Shown piece by piece: positions 1-9,367 of a stretch of 64,000 bases of DNA. Location: the NCBI GenBank assembly GCA_022241475.1, contig JAKOMT010000002.1, forward strand, positions 163,066-227,065, read 5' to 3'. Position 1 is the first letter of the stretch. Every line of letters starts with the position of its first letter. The DNA comes from Microvirga sp. (GTDB lineage: Bacteria; Pseudomonadota; Alphaproteobacteria; Rhizobiales; Beijerinckiaceae). The translations under genes and the position numbers were made by a program. The notes beneath the pieces are model-generated. The model did not search any database and was not told where the DNA came from. It saw nothing but the letters and a program-made list of their open reading frames with translations.

Positions 1-2269
1 CTGCACCCAGTGCGAGGCGGAAGGCTTCCGGCGGATCACCTATTTTCTCGATCGGCCGGACGTGCTCTCGGTCTACACCACGCGCATCGAAGCCGCGCGC
101 GAGGAAGCGCCAGTGCTCCTCGGCAACGGCAACCCGGTCGCCGCCGGCGCGCTCGCCAACGGCCGTCACTTCGCGCTCTGGCACGACCCGTTCCCGAAGC
201 CGGCCTATCTGTTCGCGCTCGTGGGCGGCGATCTCGGCAAGGTCGAGACGCGCTTCACCACCATGAGCGGGCGCGACGTCGATCTCGCGGTCTATGTGGA
301 GCGCGGCAAGGAAGGCCGAGCCGGTTACGCGCTCGACGCGCTGATCCGGTCGATGCGCTGGGACGAGCGAGTCTTCGGGCGGGAATACGATCTCGACGTG
401 TTCAACATCGTCGCCGTCTCCGATTTCAACATGGGGGCGATGGAGAACAAGGGCCTCAACATCTTCAACGACAAATACGTTCTCGCCTCGCCGGAAACCG
501 CGACTGACGCCGACTACGCCAATATCGAGGCGATCATCGCCCACGAATATTTTCACAACTGGACCGGCAACCGCATCACCTGCCGAGACTGGTTCCAGCT
601 CTGCCTGAAAGAGGGGCTGACCGTTTTCCGCGATCAGGAATTCTCGGCCGACGAACGCTCGCGCGCCGTGCAGCGCATCTCGGACGTGCGCACGCTGCGC
701 GCCCGGCAATTCACCGAGGACGGCGGCCCCCTCGCCCATCCGGTGCGCCCGCGCGCCTATCGCGAAATCAACAATTTCTACACGGCGACGGTCTACGAGA
801 AGGGCGCGGAAATCATCCGGATGCTGCGCGCGTTGATCGGCCCCGACGCGTTTGCGCGCGGCATGGCCCTCTATTTCCAGCGCTGCGACGGCGCGGCCGC
901 GACGATCGAGGACTTTCTGGCCTGCTTCGCAGAAAGCTCGGGGCGCGACCTGACGCATTTCGCGCTATGGTACGAGCAGGCCGGCACGCCCCATGTCGCC
1001 GTCACCGGCCACTGGGACGAAGCCGCCCGAACCTACAGCCTCGACTTCGCTCAATCGACGCCGCCGACGCCCGGCCAGTCGGAGAAGGAGCCTCTCGTCA
1101 TCCCCGTGGCGCTCGGCCTCGTGGATGTTTCCGGCGCGGCGATCGACGCGCGCTGCGAGGCGCTGGGAGATGGAAACGTCTTCGTCCTCGACACGGCGAG
1201 CGGGCGGGTGACCTTCACGAACGTCGCGGCGAAACCCGCCCCGAGCGTGTTCCGGGGGCTGTCGGCTCCGGTGCGCGTCAGCCTCGATCTCGGAGACGAC
1301 GACCTCCTGGCGCTGCTCCGGCACGACGGCGACGCGTTCAACCGCTGGCAGGCGGCCCAGACCGTCGCGACGCGCATCCTGACGCGTGAGGCGCGCAGCG
1401 CAGGGCCGGCGGACGCCGCATCGCGCTTCGCGGCCGCCCTGCTCGCTTTCCTCGAACGCGAAGGCGAGGCGGACCCGGCATTCGCGGCGCTCGTCCTCGG
1501 CCTTCCCCCGGAAGGCGAAATCGCGCAGGAACTCGGCGCGAATGTGGACCCGGACGCGATCCACGCGGCGCGCGAGGCCCTGCGCGCAAGCGTCGGACGG
1601 GCGCTGGCGCCGCGCCTTCTGGAGCTGCGCGAGCGACTGACGACCCGAGGTCTCTACAGTCCCGACGCCGCGTCGGCGGGCCGGCGGGCGCTTCGCAACG
1701 CGGCGCTCGATCTCCTCGTCGCCGGCGACGCGCCGCACGCGACCGCGGCCCTCGAGGACCAATACGCCCAGGCGGACAACATGACCGACCGCCTCGCCGC
1801 GCTGGCGGCCTCGGCCGGCCTTGGGGCCACGGCGCCGCGCGATGCGCTCTTCGCCGATTTTCGCCGTCGCTATACGGACGAGCCTCTCGTCCTCGACAAG
1901 TGGTTCGCCCTCCAGGCGAGCATGCCGCGACCGGACGCGCTCGCCCGCGTCGAGGCGCTGATGGCCGACCCCGCTTTCTCGATGAACAATCCCAACCGGG
2001 TGCGTTCGCTGATCGGCGCCTTCGCCATGAACAACCCGACACAGTTCCATCGCGCCGACGGAGCGGGATACGCCTTCCTCGCCGATCGCGTCGTCGCGCT
2101 GGACGCGCGCAACCCGCAGGTCGCGGCCCGTCTACTCACCGCTTTCAACACCTGGCGGATGATGGAGCCGGGACGACGGGCGAAAGCCGCCGCCGCCCTG
2201 CGCCAGGTTGCGGATGCGCCGTCGCTTTCCCGGGACGTCGCGGACATCGTCCAACGCACCGCGGAGTGA
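1..2269 (+). CDS. pepN: Aminopeptidase N (M1 metallopeptidase), 5' end outside window
   Basis: The reading frame is open from base 2, so the gene begins upstream of the window and about 755 residues of a protein usually near 870-880 are visible. The first visible residues are typical of PepN (TQCEAEGFRRITYF). The M1 substrate-binding motif GAMEN is present, followed by the zinc motif HEYFH and, at the usual spacing, the third ligand in LKEGLTVFRD. The C-terminal half is the helical DUF3458 region of this family. Role from the family: cytosolic zinc aminopeptidase that removes N-terminal residues from peptides. A GGGGG/CCCCC stem at 2284-2300 follows the stop but has no T-run. Confidence 0.95.
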   Translation, partial: CTQCEAEGFRRITYFLDRPDVLSVYTTRIEAAREEAPVLLGNGNPVAAGALANGRHFALWHDPFPKPAYLFALVGGDLGKVETRFTTMSGRDVDLAVYVERGKEGRAGYALDALIRSMRWDERVFGREYDLDVFNIVAVSDFNMGAMENKGLNIFNDKYVLASPETATDADYANIEAIIAHEYFHNWTGNRITCRDWFQLCLKEGLTVFRDQEFSADERSRAVQRISDVRTLRARQFTEDGGPLAHPVRPRAYREINNFYTATVYEKGAEIIRMLRALIGPDAFARGMALYFQRCDGAAATIEDFLACFAESSGRDLTHFALWYEQAGTPHVAVTGHWDEAARTYSLDFAQSTPPTPGQSEKEPLVIPVALGLVDVSGAAIDARCEALGDGNVFVLDTASGRVTFTNVAAKPAPSVFRGLSAPVRVSLDLGDDDLLALLRHDGDAFNRWQAAQTVATRILTREARSAGPADAASRFAAALLAFLEREGEADPAFAALVLGLPPEGEIAQELGANVDPDAIHAAREALRASVGRALAPRLLELRERLTTRGLYSPDAASAGRRALRNAALDLLVAGDAPHATAALEDQYAQADNMTDRLAALAASAGLGATAPRDALFADFRRRYTDEPLVLDKWFALQASMPRPDALARVEALMADPAFSMNNPNRVRSLIGAFAMNNPTQFHRADGAGYAFLADRVVALDARNPQVAARLLTAFNTWRMMEPGRRAKAAAALRQVADAPSLSRDVADIVQRTAE

Positions 2270-2627
2270 GTTGGGGATGATTTGGGGGTGATTTGCCCCC
2301 GTCGCCGCATTGTGCGCCGCACCATCCCGGACTGTTTGAAGGCGGCGCTCGAAGGCTGCGCGAATCGCCACGTCCGTCCTCGTCCCGGCTGAGGCGGACG
2401 CCGATGGGATCGATCGATTTTTCCTTTTGAAATCCGCTACTTGAAAGACCCTCCGGCGGCCACGGGAGAGCGCGGGAGGAAGCGGCGTATGGACCGAATT
2501 CCGTCAGTTAATTTTTACTGAATGCAAGTCTGGACAAAAAAACTCTACAGGATTCTATTGTAGGTGATTCGGGTAGATGCGGCACGTCTCCCGACGGACG
2601 TTCAGGAATTCGAGGGGGGATCTGCAC
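2270..2627. other. Intergenic region between pepN and a sensor kinase gene
   Basis: About 358 bp with no convincing gene on either strand. The last 130 bp are clearly richer in A+T than the surroundings, as expected for a promoter of the downstream kinase. A small inverted repeat, CTACA (2545-2549) and TGTAG (2559-2563), lies about 65 bp before the chosen kinase start and could be an operator, but it is short and may be chance. Confidence 0.5.
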
Positions 2628-4916
2628 ATGACAGGTGCAGAGACGACGTGCGATTCTGCGCGCGCGGCGAGCATCTTAGGCGTGACGGGCGCAGCACGAC
2701 ATCCAGCGTTTGGACGTCTGGAGAAAATCGACCCCTGGCTCAAGTTCGTGATCCCGGTTCTTCTTTTCAGCTTCATCAGCATCCTCGCCGCAACCGCTTT
2801 CGTCCAGCAAAGGCACGATCGCGCGGAGGCGATGGCCAAGGCGGCGGGCGACATCGAAATTCTCAGTCTCCTCGTCGCCCGCGAAATCGCGGCGGAGGGC
2901 GGATCGCGCGCGGCCGAAGCGATCTTGGCCGCTCTCCCCGGAGGAGCGCTGCGGCGAACCCGATCGATTTTCGTCACGGACGCCGGCGGAGCCGTCGCCG
3001 CAGCGCATCCGACGGCGCAGGCGGGACTCCGGCTCGAGGACGTTCTCGGGCGTGATCCGGCATTCGCGACACTGGCCCAGCGCGGCGGCGAAGCGCTCTC
3101 ACTGATCCTGCCCGACGGAGACGAGGCGATCGTCGCGTTGCGCGCGCTCCCCGCCCCGCTCGGCCACGTCACGGTGATCGCGCGCTCGAACGACGTGCTG
3201 TCCGCGACGACCGCCCGCCACGTCTCTCGTATTCTCCTGCTCGTCGCCACGGCGATCGTGCTCATCGGCCTCTGGGCGGCCTACTTTCTGCAGGCGAACC
3301 GGGCGCTCGCCGCCGACCACATCTGCAACAAGGTCAGCCGACGTATCGATTCGGCGCTCAATCGGGGGCGCTGCGGCCTCTGGGATTGGGACATCGCCCG
3401 CGGACGCATCTACTGGTCGGATTCGATGTACGCCATGCTCGGCTACGAACGCGCCGACGAATTCATGTCCTTCGGGGAAATCGACGCCCTCATCCATCCC
3501 GACGACGTGAACTTCTTCGCCCTGGCCGACGATCTGGCCGAGGCGCAGGCGAGCGTCGTCGACAACGAATTTCGCATCCGCGACAAGCGCGGCGAATGGG
3601 TGTGGCTGCGCGCCCGCGCCGAAGTCGTCGTCGATCGCGACGACGGCTCGCGTCACCTGATCGGCATCTCCGTCGACGTGACGGAGCAACGCCGCCTCGC
3701 CGAACTCACCGCAGAAGCGGACATGCGCCTGCGCGACGCCATCGACGCGATCTCGGAGGCGTTCGTCCTCTGGGACGCCAATAATCGTCTCGTGGTCTGC
3801 AATTCCAAATTCCAGCAGCTTCACCAACTGCCGGCCGAAGCGGTTCGCCCGGGCCTGCCTTACGCTCAGGTGATGCGTCACGCCAGCCAGCCGATCGTCC
3901 AGCAGGAGTTCGATCGCGGCGAGCAGGCCGAGGCGGGCGCGCGCAGCTTCGAGGCCGAGCTCGCAGACGGTCGCTGGCTGCAGATCAACGAGCGACGCAC
4001 CGGCGACGGCGGGTATGTCTCCGTCGGCACCAACATCACGACGCTGAAACGCCACGAGGAGCGTCTTCTCGAGTCCGAGCGCCGCCTGAAGGCGACCATC
4101 AGCGACTTGCGGGTCTCGCGCCAGAAGATGGAGACGCAGACGCAGCAACTCGCCGACCTCGCCGAACGTTATCTCGAGCAGAAGGCGGAAGCGGAGGGCG
4201 CGAGCCGGGCCAAGTCCGAGTTCCTCGCCAATATGAGCCACGAGCTGCGTACGCCGTTGAACGCCATCATCGGCTTCGCGGAGGTGATGGAAAGCGGCGT
4301 GTTCGGAAACCTCGGCAATGCCAAGTACGGGGAGTATTGCCACGACATCCGGGCCTCGGGCGAGTATCTGCTCTCGGTCATCAACGACATTCTCGACATG
4401 TCCCGCATCGAGGCCGGCCGCATCAAGCTCGAGAAGCAGGAATTCGCGGTCGACGAGGTGATCGAGCGGGCCACCCGCATGGTCGGGGAGCTGGCCCGGG
4501 CCAAGGGGCTCGACTTCACCGTCGAGAAGACGGGCGACGCGATCATCCACGCGGACGAGCGCTCGGTGCAGCAGATCCTGATCAACCTCCTGCAGAACGC
4601 CGTGAAGTTCACCGGCGAGAACGGCCGCATCGCGCTGCGAGCCCGGGTCGTCAACAACGCGGTCAACATCTACGTCGAAGACAACGGGATCGGGATCCCG
4701 CAGGAGGCCATGAACAAGATCGGCAGGCCGTTCGAGCAGGTGGAGAGCGAATTTTCCAAGACTTACCAGGGGTCAGGACTGGGACTCGCGATCGCGAGGT
4801 CGCTCGCCGAACTGCACGGCGGCAGCCTGCGCATCCGCTCGCAGGTCGGGGTCGGCACCGTCGTCCTCGTCCACCTGCCGCTGCGCGCCTATCAGGTCCT
4901 GCCCCGCGCGGCCTGA
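2628..4916 (+). CDS. Membrane PAS-domain sensor histidine kinase (PleC/DivJ-like)
   Basis: A 762-aa sensor kinase. Two membrane segments (about residues 40-62 and 200-222) enclose a periplasmic region. They are followed by a PAS/PAC domain (from [20 protein letters not shown]), a second PAS-like domain ([20 protein letters not shown]), a coiled linker, a HisKA domain with SHELRTPLN (His near residue 538), and an HATPase domain with N box [11 protein letters not shown]1 DNGIGIP and G2 GSGLGLAI. There is no receiver domain. The ATG at 2628 is preferred over an in-frame start at 2577 because a GAGGGGG sequence (2612-2618) precedes it. The HisKA region resembles alphaproteobacterial cell-cycle kinases, but paralogues are many and the target is unknown. 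No response regulator is adjacent. The last 25 bp overlap the convergent P450 gene. Confidence 0.9.
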   Translation: MTGAETTCDSARAASILGVTGAARHPAFGRLEKIDPWLKFVIPVLLFSFISILAATAFVQQRHDRAEAMAKAAGDIEILSLLVAREIAAEGGSRAAEAILAALPGGALRRTRSIFVTDAGGAVAAAHPTAQAGLRLEDVLGRDPAFATLAQRGGEALSLILPDGDEAIVALRALPAPLGHVTVIARSNDVLSATTARHVSRILLLVATAIVLIGLWAAYFLQANRALAADHICNKVSRRIDSALNRGRCGLWDWDIARGRIYWSDSMYAMLGYERADEFMSFGEIDALIHPDDVNFFALADDLAEAQASVVDNEFRIRDKRGEWVWLRARAEVVVDRDDGSRHLIGISVDVTEQRRLAELTAEADMRLRDAIDAISEAFVLWDANNRLVVCNSKFQQLHQLPAEAVRPGLPYAQVMRHASQPIVQQEFDRGEQAEAGARSFEAELADGRWLQINERRTGDGGYVSVGTNITTLKRHEERLLESERRLKATISDLRVSRQKMETQTQQLADLAERYLEQKAEAEGASRAKSEFLANMSHELRTPLNAIIGFAEVMESGVFGNLGNAKYGEYCHDIRASGEYLLSVINDILDMSRIEAGRIKLEKQEFAVDEVIERATRMVGELARAKGLDFTVEKTGDAIIHADERSVQQILINLLQNAVKFTGENGRIALRARVVNNAVNIYVEDNGIGIPQEAMNKIGRPFEQVESEFSKTYQGSGLGLAIARSLAELHGGSLRIRSQVGVGTVVLVHLPLRAYQVLPRAA

Positions 4917-6301
4917 TCCGGCCGCGCGCGCATCAGCATCGAGACGGGTCCGTCGGGACGCAACGTCACCCGGTGGAGGGGCGCGACCTCGCATCCGGGG
5001 GCGAGTTCGAGCGAAACCGCCCGCGTCACCCGCGCCAGCACGATCATCATCTCCTGCATCGAGAAGGACTGCCCTATGCAGACGCGCGGCCCCGCGCCGA
5101 ACGGCAGGTAGGCGAAACGGTCGATCGAGGCGCGTTTGTCCGGCATGAAGCGATCCGGGTCGAAGACCTCGGGATCGGTCCAGAGCGTGTGGTGGCGATG
5201 GAGCACCCACGGCGCGATCGTAACGAGCGTTCCGGCCGGAATCCGGATGCCGGCGATCCGGTCCTCGGCGCTCGCCTCGCGGCTCATGAAGGGGACGGGC
5301 GGATAGAGCCGCATCGCCTCCTCGATCACAGCGCGCAGAAACGGCAGCCGCGACAGCGTCGCCGGATCGAGCGGCGCGTCCGTGACGTGCGCGTCGACCT
5401 CCGCGACGACGCGCACGAGGGCGTCCGGCGCGCGGCCCAGAAGATAGAGCGTCCAGGTGAGCGCGTTCGCCGTGGTTTCATGACCGGCGCCGATGAACGT
5501 GACGATGTTGGCGCGCACCGACATGTCGTCGAGCGGCTCGCCCGTCTCCGGATCGCGCGCCTCCAGAAGCAGCGTGAGCAGGTCGCGGGGCGCTTCTCCG
5601 CCGGCGTCGATGAGCGCCTTGCGGCGCCCGGCGAGTTCGTCGACGACCTCCTCGAAGAAGCGCATCGCCGGGCGCGCCCGGATGCGCCCGACGCGCGGCA
5701 GGAAATCGGGCATGCCGAGCACGTCGAGCGGATCGATCGGCCCCACGGCCTCGAAGAAGCGGGTGATGGCGCGCGACAGCGCGTCGGGATCGCGGTCGAG
5801 CCCGTGCGTGAAGATCGTGCGTTCCAGAACGTCGAGCGTCACGCGGGTCATCTCGAGACCGGCGTCGCGCACGCGGCCGTCACGGCGAAGCAAGCGCGCG
5901 ACGAGGCGGCGCGCGGCCTCGTCCATGATCGAGAAGAATCCGGTGACGTTGCGCGCGCTGAAGAGCGGCGCGAGCGTGCGCCGCAGGAGCCGCCACTGGT
6001 CGCCCTCGGCCGTCAGCAGGCCCTCGCCGAGTCCCGGCGCGAGCACGCGCCGTTGCAGGTCGTCCTTGCGATAGTTCGCGGCGTTGTCGAGGAGCACATG
6101 GCGGATAGCGGCGGGATCGTTGACGACGAGCACGCGACCCATGGCGCCTTTGCCGTAGACGATCGGCTTCTCGTAATGCGCGCGCGTCCAGGTGGTCAGC
6201 GGGTTGGACCGGGCCGCCGAGAGAAAGCCGAACAGATCGGGCGGGGATGCGCGCGGCGCGGGAGCCGGCGGTCGAAGCCTGAGAGGTTCGCTTTGCGTCA
6301 T
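4892..6301 (-). CDS. Cytochrome P450
   Basis: A 469-aa soluble P450 with no membrane anchor. All signatures are present: the I-helix oxygen-binding motif GAGHETT, the K-helix ExxR as EAMR, and the heme loop [10 protein letters not shown] with the thiolate Cys near residue 408. The start at 6301 (MTQSEPLRL) has GGAGG about 8 nt upstream. The frame stays open beyond this start only because of antisense reading of fumC. No ferredoxin or reductase gene lies nearby, so electrons probably come from redox partners encoded elsewhere. The substrate cannot be told from sequence; fatty acid or terpenoid hydroxylation is common for such bacterial enzymes. It is divergent from fumC over 72 bp. Confidence 0.93.
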   Translation of the reverse strand: MTQSEPLRLRPPAPAPRASPPDLFGFLSAARSNPLTTWTRAHYEKPIVYGKGAMGRVLVVNDPAAIRHVLLDNAANYRKDDLQRRVLAPGLGEGLLTAEGDQWRLLRRTLAPLFSARNVTGFFSIMDEAARRLVARLLRRDGRVRDAGLEMTRVTLDVLERTIFTHGLDRDPDALSRAITRFFEAVGPIDPLDVLGMPDFLPRVGRIRARPAMRFFEEVVDELAGRRKALIDAGGEAPRDLLTLLLEARDPETGEPLDDMSVRANIVTFIGAGHETTANALTWTLYLLGRAPDALVRVVAEVDAHVTDAPLDPATLSRLPFLRAVIEEAMRLYPPVPFMSREASAEDRIAGIRIPAGTLVTIAPWVLHRHHTLWTDPEVFDPDRFMPDKRASIDRFAYLPFGAGPRVCIGQSFSMQEMMIVLARVTRAVSLELAPGCEVAPLHRVTLRPDGPVSMLMRARPDQAARGRT

Positions 6302-6373
6302 TTCCGGGCCTCCGGCCTCGCGGTTCGGATCGTCAAGTCTTACATGTGGTGCGTTGGCGCACGGAGGAAGAGC

Positions 6374-7786
6374 ATGAGCGACGCTACGACGCGGATCGAA
6401 ACGGACAGCTTCGGCGAGATCGACGTGCCCGCCGATCGCTATTGGGGAGCGCAGACGCAGCGCTCCATTCAGAATTTCCGCATCGGCGTCGAGCGCATGC
6501 CCGTTCCGCTCGTCCGGGCGCTGGGCCTCGTGAAGCAGGCGGCCGCGCTGGCCAACAGGGATCTCGGACTGCTCGAGCCGCGCATCGCCGACGCGGTCGC
6601 CGCGGCGGCGGCGGAGGTCGCGGCCGGCGTCCATGACGACGAGTTCCCCCTCGTCGTCTGGCAGACTGGGTCGGGCACGCAGACGAACATGAACGCCAAC
6701 GAGGTGATCGCCAACCGGGCGAACGAGATGCTCGGCGGCCGGCGCGGCGCGAAATCGCCCGTCCACCCCAACGACCACGTCAACATGGGGCAATCCTCGA
6801 ACGATTGCTTCCCCACGGCGATGCATGTCGCGGCCGTGCGCGAAGTCCATCACGTCCTGATCCCGGCGCTCTCGCATCTCTACGACGCGCTGATCGCCAA
6901 GTCGGACGAGTTCGCGGGGATCGTGAAGATCGGGCGCACGCACATGCAGGACGCCACGCCCGTGACGCTCGGGCAGGAATTCGGCGGCTACGCCGCGCAG
7001 GTCGCGAACGGGATCGGGCGCATCGAAGCGACGCTGCCCTCGCTCCTCGACCTCGCGCAGGGGGGCACGGCCGTCGGCACCGGGCTCAACGCGCATCCGC
7101 AATTCGGCGAGCGCTTCGCCAACGCGATGGCGGACCTGACCGCCCTCCCCTTCGAGACCGCGCCCAACAAGTTCGAGGCGCTCGCGAGCCACGACGCCCT
7201 CGTGTTCGCGCATGGCGCGCTGACCGCGACGGCGGCGGGGTTGTTCAAGATCGCCAACGACGTCCGCCTCCTCGGCTCGGGGCCCCGCTCGGGGCTGGGC
7301 GAGATTTCGCTTCCGGAGAATGAGCCGGGCTCCTCGATCATGCCCGGCAAGGTCAACCCGACGCAGGCCGAGGCGCTGACCATGGTCTGCGCGCAGGTGA
7401 TGGGCTCCAACGCGACGATCGCGTTCGCGGGATCGCAGGGGCATCTGGAGTTGAACGTCTTCAAGCCGGTCATCGCCAACGCGTTCTTGCAGAGCGTGCG
7501 GCTTCTCGCAGACGCCGCGCGCAGCTTCACCGACAATTGCGTCGTGGGGATCACGCCCAATCTCGAGCGGATCGACGATCTCCTGGCGCGCTCGCTGATG
7601 CTCGTCACCGCGCTCGCGCCGAAGATCGGCTACGATCCCGCCGCCGCCATCGCCAAGGCGGCGCACAAGAACGGCACGACGCTGCGCGAAGAGGCCCTTC
7701 GCGCCGGCGCCGTCACAGAGGCCGAGTTCGACGCCGTCATGCGGCCCGAGTTGATGATCGGCCCGGAGGCGGGAGAGCGGGAATGA
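6374..7786 (+). CDS. fumC: Fumarate hydratase class II
   Basis: A 470-aa class II fumarase, the iron-independent homotetrameric enzyme of the TCA cycle that interconverts fumarate and L-malate. It shows the N-terminal [20 protein letters not shown] block, the substrate-binding [34 protein letters not shown] and the signature loop [11 protein letters not shown]. The start at 6374 follows GGAGGAAG at 6363-6370. The open frame continues far upstream but only as noncoding antisense sequence over the P450 gene. The stop overlaps the ATG of the next small gene (ATGA), so the two are translationally coupled. Confidence 0.97.
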   Translation: MSDATTRIETDSFGEIDVPADRYWGAQTQRSIQNFRIGVERMPVPLVRALGLVKQAAALANRDLGLLEPRIADAVAAAAAEVAAGVHDDEFPLVVWQTGSGTQTNMNANEVIANRANEMLGGRRGAKSPVHPNDHVNMGQSSNDCFPTAMHVAAVREVHHVLIPALSHLYDALIAKSDEFAGIVKIGRTHMQDATPVTLGQEFGGYAAQVANGIGRIEATLPSLLDLAQGGTAVGTGLNAHPQFGERFANAMADLTALPFETAPNKFEALASHDALVFAHGALTATAAGLFKIANDVRLLGSGPRSGLGEISLPENEPGSSIMPGKVNPTQAEALTMVCAQVMGSNATIAFAGSQGHLELNVFKPVIANAFLQSVRLLADAARSFTDNCVVGITPNLERIDDLLARSLMLVTALAPKIGYDPAAAIAKAAHKNGTTLREEALRAGAVTEAEFDAVMRPELMIGPEAGERE

Positions 7787-7983
7787 GCGGGGAGATCGTC
7801 AACCTGCGGCTCGCCCGCAAGCGCAAGGCGCGCGAGGACGCCGAAGCCAAGGCGGCCGACAACCGCGTGAAGTTCGGCCGCGCCAAGGCCGAGAAGTCGC
7901 TCTCAGCCGCGCGCGAGACACTGGCCGAGAAGAAACTCGAGGCCCACAAGCGCGACCGCGGCGACGATTCGGGCGATGAGTGA
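7783..7983 (+). CDS. DUF4169 family small protein
   Basis: A 66-aa, highly charged protein ([18 protein letters not shown] start) matching the DUF4169 family, which I recall as occurring almost only downstream of fumC in alphaproteobacteria. It is predicted to be a long Lys/Arg/Glu/Ala-rich helix with no cysteines, signal peptide or membrane segment. It overlaps fumC by 4 bp at its start and the next gene by 8 bp at its end, so all three are probably translated together. No biochemical function is known to me. A role linked to fumarase or to the RHH protein is only inferred from conserved neighbourhood. Confidence 0.82.
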   Translation: MSGEIVNLRLARKRKAREDAEAKAADNRVKFGRAKAEKSLSAARETLAEKKLEAHKRDRGDDSGDE

Positions 7984-8221
7984 GCCGCAAACGATCCGAA
8001 AGCGCTCCATCGCGATCGCAGGGCACCGCACCAGCGTGTCCCTGGAGGAGCCCTTCTGGGAGGAGTTGCGCGCCATCGCGACGCGGCGCGGGCTCTCGGT
8101 GCAGCGTCTCGTCGCGGAGATCGACGGCGCGCGCGCCGGCGAGAACCTGTCCTCGGCGCTTCGCCTGCACGTTCTCTCCGACCTGCGCGCTCGGCTCGAC
8201 GGCAGCGCGGCCGCTCAATAG
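7976..8221 (+). CDS. Ribbon-helix-helix domain protein (RHH_4-like)
   Basis: An 81-aa protein with a ribbon-helix-helix pattern: a basic beta strand (RKRSIAIAGHRTSVSLEE) followed by two helices (PFWEELRAIATRRGLSVQRL and the ENLSSALRLHVLSDLRARL stretch). It belongs to the RHH_4-type proteins found behind fumC and DUF4169. The fold suggests DNA binding as a dimer, though family targets are not established. It starts inside the end of the DUF4169 gene (ATGAGTGA overlap) and its stop overlaps the end of the convergent deaminase gene by 7 bp. Confidence 0.85.
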   Translation: MSEPQTIRKRSIAIAGHRTSVSLEEPFWEELRAIATRRGLSVQRLVAEIDGARAGENLSSALRLHVLSDLRARLDGSAAAQ

Positions 8222-8697
8222 GCGATCTTGTCGGCCTTGCCCAGCCACGCCTCGAACACGGCTTTCGCATCCTCGCGGGGTCGATGCTCTCCCGGAAGCT
8301 TGCGCTCCTCGGGCGCCAGCGGAATCTCGTCGTAGATGAAACTGTCGTCGAAGCCGACCGCCGCCGCCTCCTGGCGCGTGTTGGCGAAGACGACGCGCCC
8401 GATCCGCGCCCAATAGGCGGAGGCGAGGCACATCGGGCAGGGCTCGCAACTGGCGTAGAGCGTCGCGCCCTTCAGGGAGAAGTCGGAGACGGCGCGGCAG
8501 GCGCGGCGGATCGCGACGACTTCGGCGTGTGCGGTGGGATCGTTCGTCGAGGTCACCTCGTTCCAGCCCTCGGCGAGCACCCGCCCGTCGCGCACGATCA
8601 CGGCCCCGAACGGGCCGCCGGCGCCGCTCTCCATGTGTTCGCGCGAGAGCGCGACGGCCCGGGCGAGATGTTCGTCGTCGTCTTCACGAAAAGTCAT
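8215..8697 (-). CDS. Nucleoside/guanine deaminase-like protein (CDA superfamily)
   Basis: A 160-aa zinc deaminase of the cytidine/deoxycytidylate superfamily. The zinc and catalytic motifs are intact: HAE at residues 57-59 and PCPMC with Cys87 and Cys90. The end of the protein (EAWLGKADKIAY) fits the guanine deaminase (GuaD) branch better than tRNA adenosine deaminase TadA. Its ATG overlaps the xdhC stop (ATGA), and an AAAGGAGA sequence lies upstream. Pairing with XdhC puts it in purine catabolism, guanine to xanthine, as in other xdh clusters. TadA-like activity is not excluded. Confidence 0.88.
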   Translation of the reverse strand: MTFREDDDEHLARAVALSREHMESGAGGPFGAVIVRDGRVLAEGWNEVTSTNDPTAHAEVVAIRRACRAVSDFSLKGATLYASCEPCPMCLASAYWARIGRVVFANTRQEAAAVGFDDSFIYDEIPLAPEERKLPGEHRPREDAKAVFEAWLGKADKIAY

Positions 8698-9263
8698 GAG
8701 CCTCGCGTCTCCTTTCCGGCGATCCGCTCCCGCTCGATCAGGAGCTGCGCGACCGTCGCCGCCGCGATCACGGCGGGGTCCTTGTCCTCCACGCCCGAAA
8801 TCCCGATGGGACAGACCAGCGCGACGATGCGTTCCTCGGGCAGCCCGAGCTCGCGATAGCGCGCCTCGAACCTCGCGCGCTTCGTAGCCGAGCCGATCAG
8901 CCCGACATAGGGCAGGTCGGCCCGCGCCAGGGCCGCGGCGGATATGGCGAGATCGAGAGGATGCGAATGCGTGGCCACCAGCACGAAAGCGCCGCCCGGC
9001 GCGGCCGCGAGACGGGCTTCCTGGTCCTGCGTCGAAACCGCCTCGCAATTGCCCGGCAGATGCGTCGGAAACGCATTCTCGCGCCCGTCGATCCAGGCGA
9101 TGCGAAATGGCAGCGGCGCGAGCGCGAGGACGAGCGCGCGGCCCACGTGTCCCGCCCCGAAGATCAGAAGACGCGTTCGCGCGACGCCGTATTCCTCGCG
9201 CCAGACGCCCTGCGGCGCCGGGGCGGGACGCGATCCGGAGGGCGGGGCGATCTGGTCGATCAT
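8694..9263 (-). CDS. xdhC: Xanthine dehydrogenase accessory protein XdhC, C-terminal half only
   Basis: A 189-aa protein matching the C-terminal Rossmann-like domain of XdhC, the chaperone that binds molybdenum cofactor and helps insert it into xanthine dehydrogenase. It shows the dinucleotide-type loop GAGHVGRA (residues 36-43), the conserved THSHPLDL and the GLIGSATKRARF segment. XdhC proteins are usually around 250-300 aa with an N-terminal XdhC/CoxI domain. That domain is absent here, and only 104 bp separate this gene from the rhomboid gene. The ATG at 9263 has GAAGGA at a good distance, so this looks like a genuine start. No xdhA or xdhB lies in the window. Its stop overlaps the deaminase start. 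Confidence 0.85.
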   Translation of the reverse strand: MIDQIAPPSGSRPAPAPQGVWREEYGVARTRLLIFGAGHVGRALVLALAPLPFRIAWIDGRENAFPTHLPGNCEAVSTQDQEARLAAAPGGAFVLVATHSHPLDLAISAAALARADLPYVGLIGSATKRARFEARYRELGLPEERIVALVCPIGISGVEDKDPAVIAAATVAQLLIERERIAGKETRGS

Positions 9264-9367
9264 AGGGTCCTTCGAGCGTCGCTGCCGGTTGCGATCATGG
9301 CTGCTTCGGCGCGCGTGGCAAGTGGGCGGGAGGGACGATGGCGCGGGATGACCAATCGGCGCGGGCC

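Noticed and set aside
4337..6373. Very long N-terminal extension of the fumC frame
   Set aside because: The extension is antisense to the P450 gene and Arg-rich; fumC has its own start and ribosome site at 6374.
6302..7666. Long N-terminal extension of the P450 frame
   Set aside because: Antisense to fumC; the P450 start at 6301 has GGAGG and gives a normal length.
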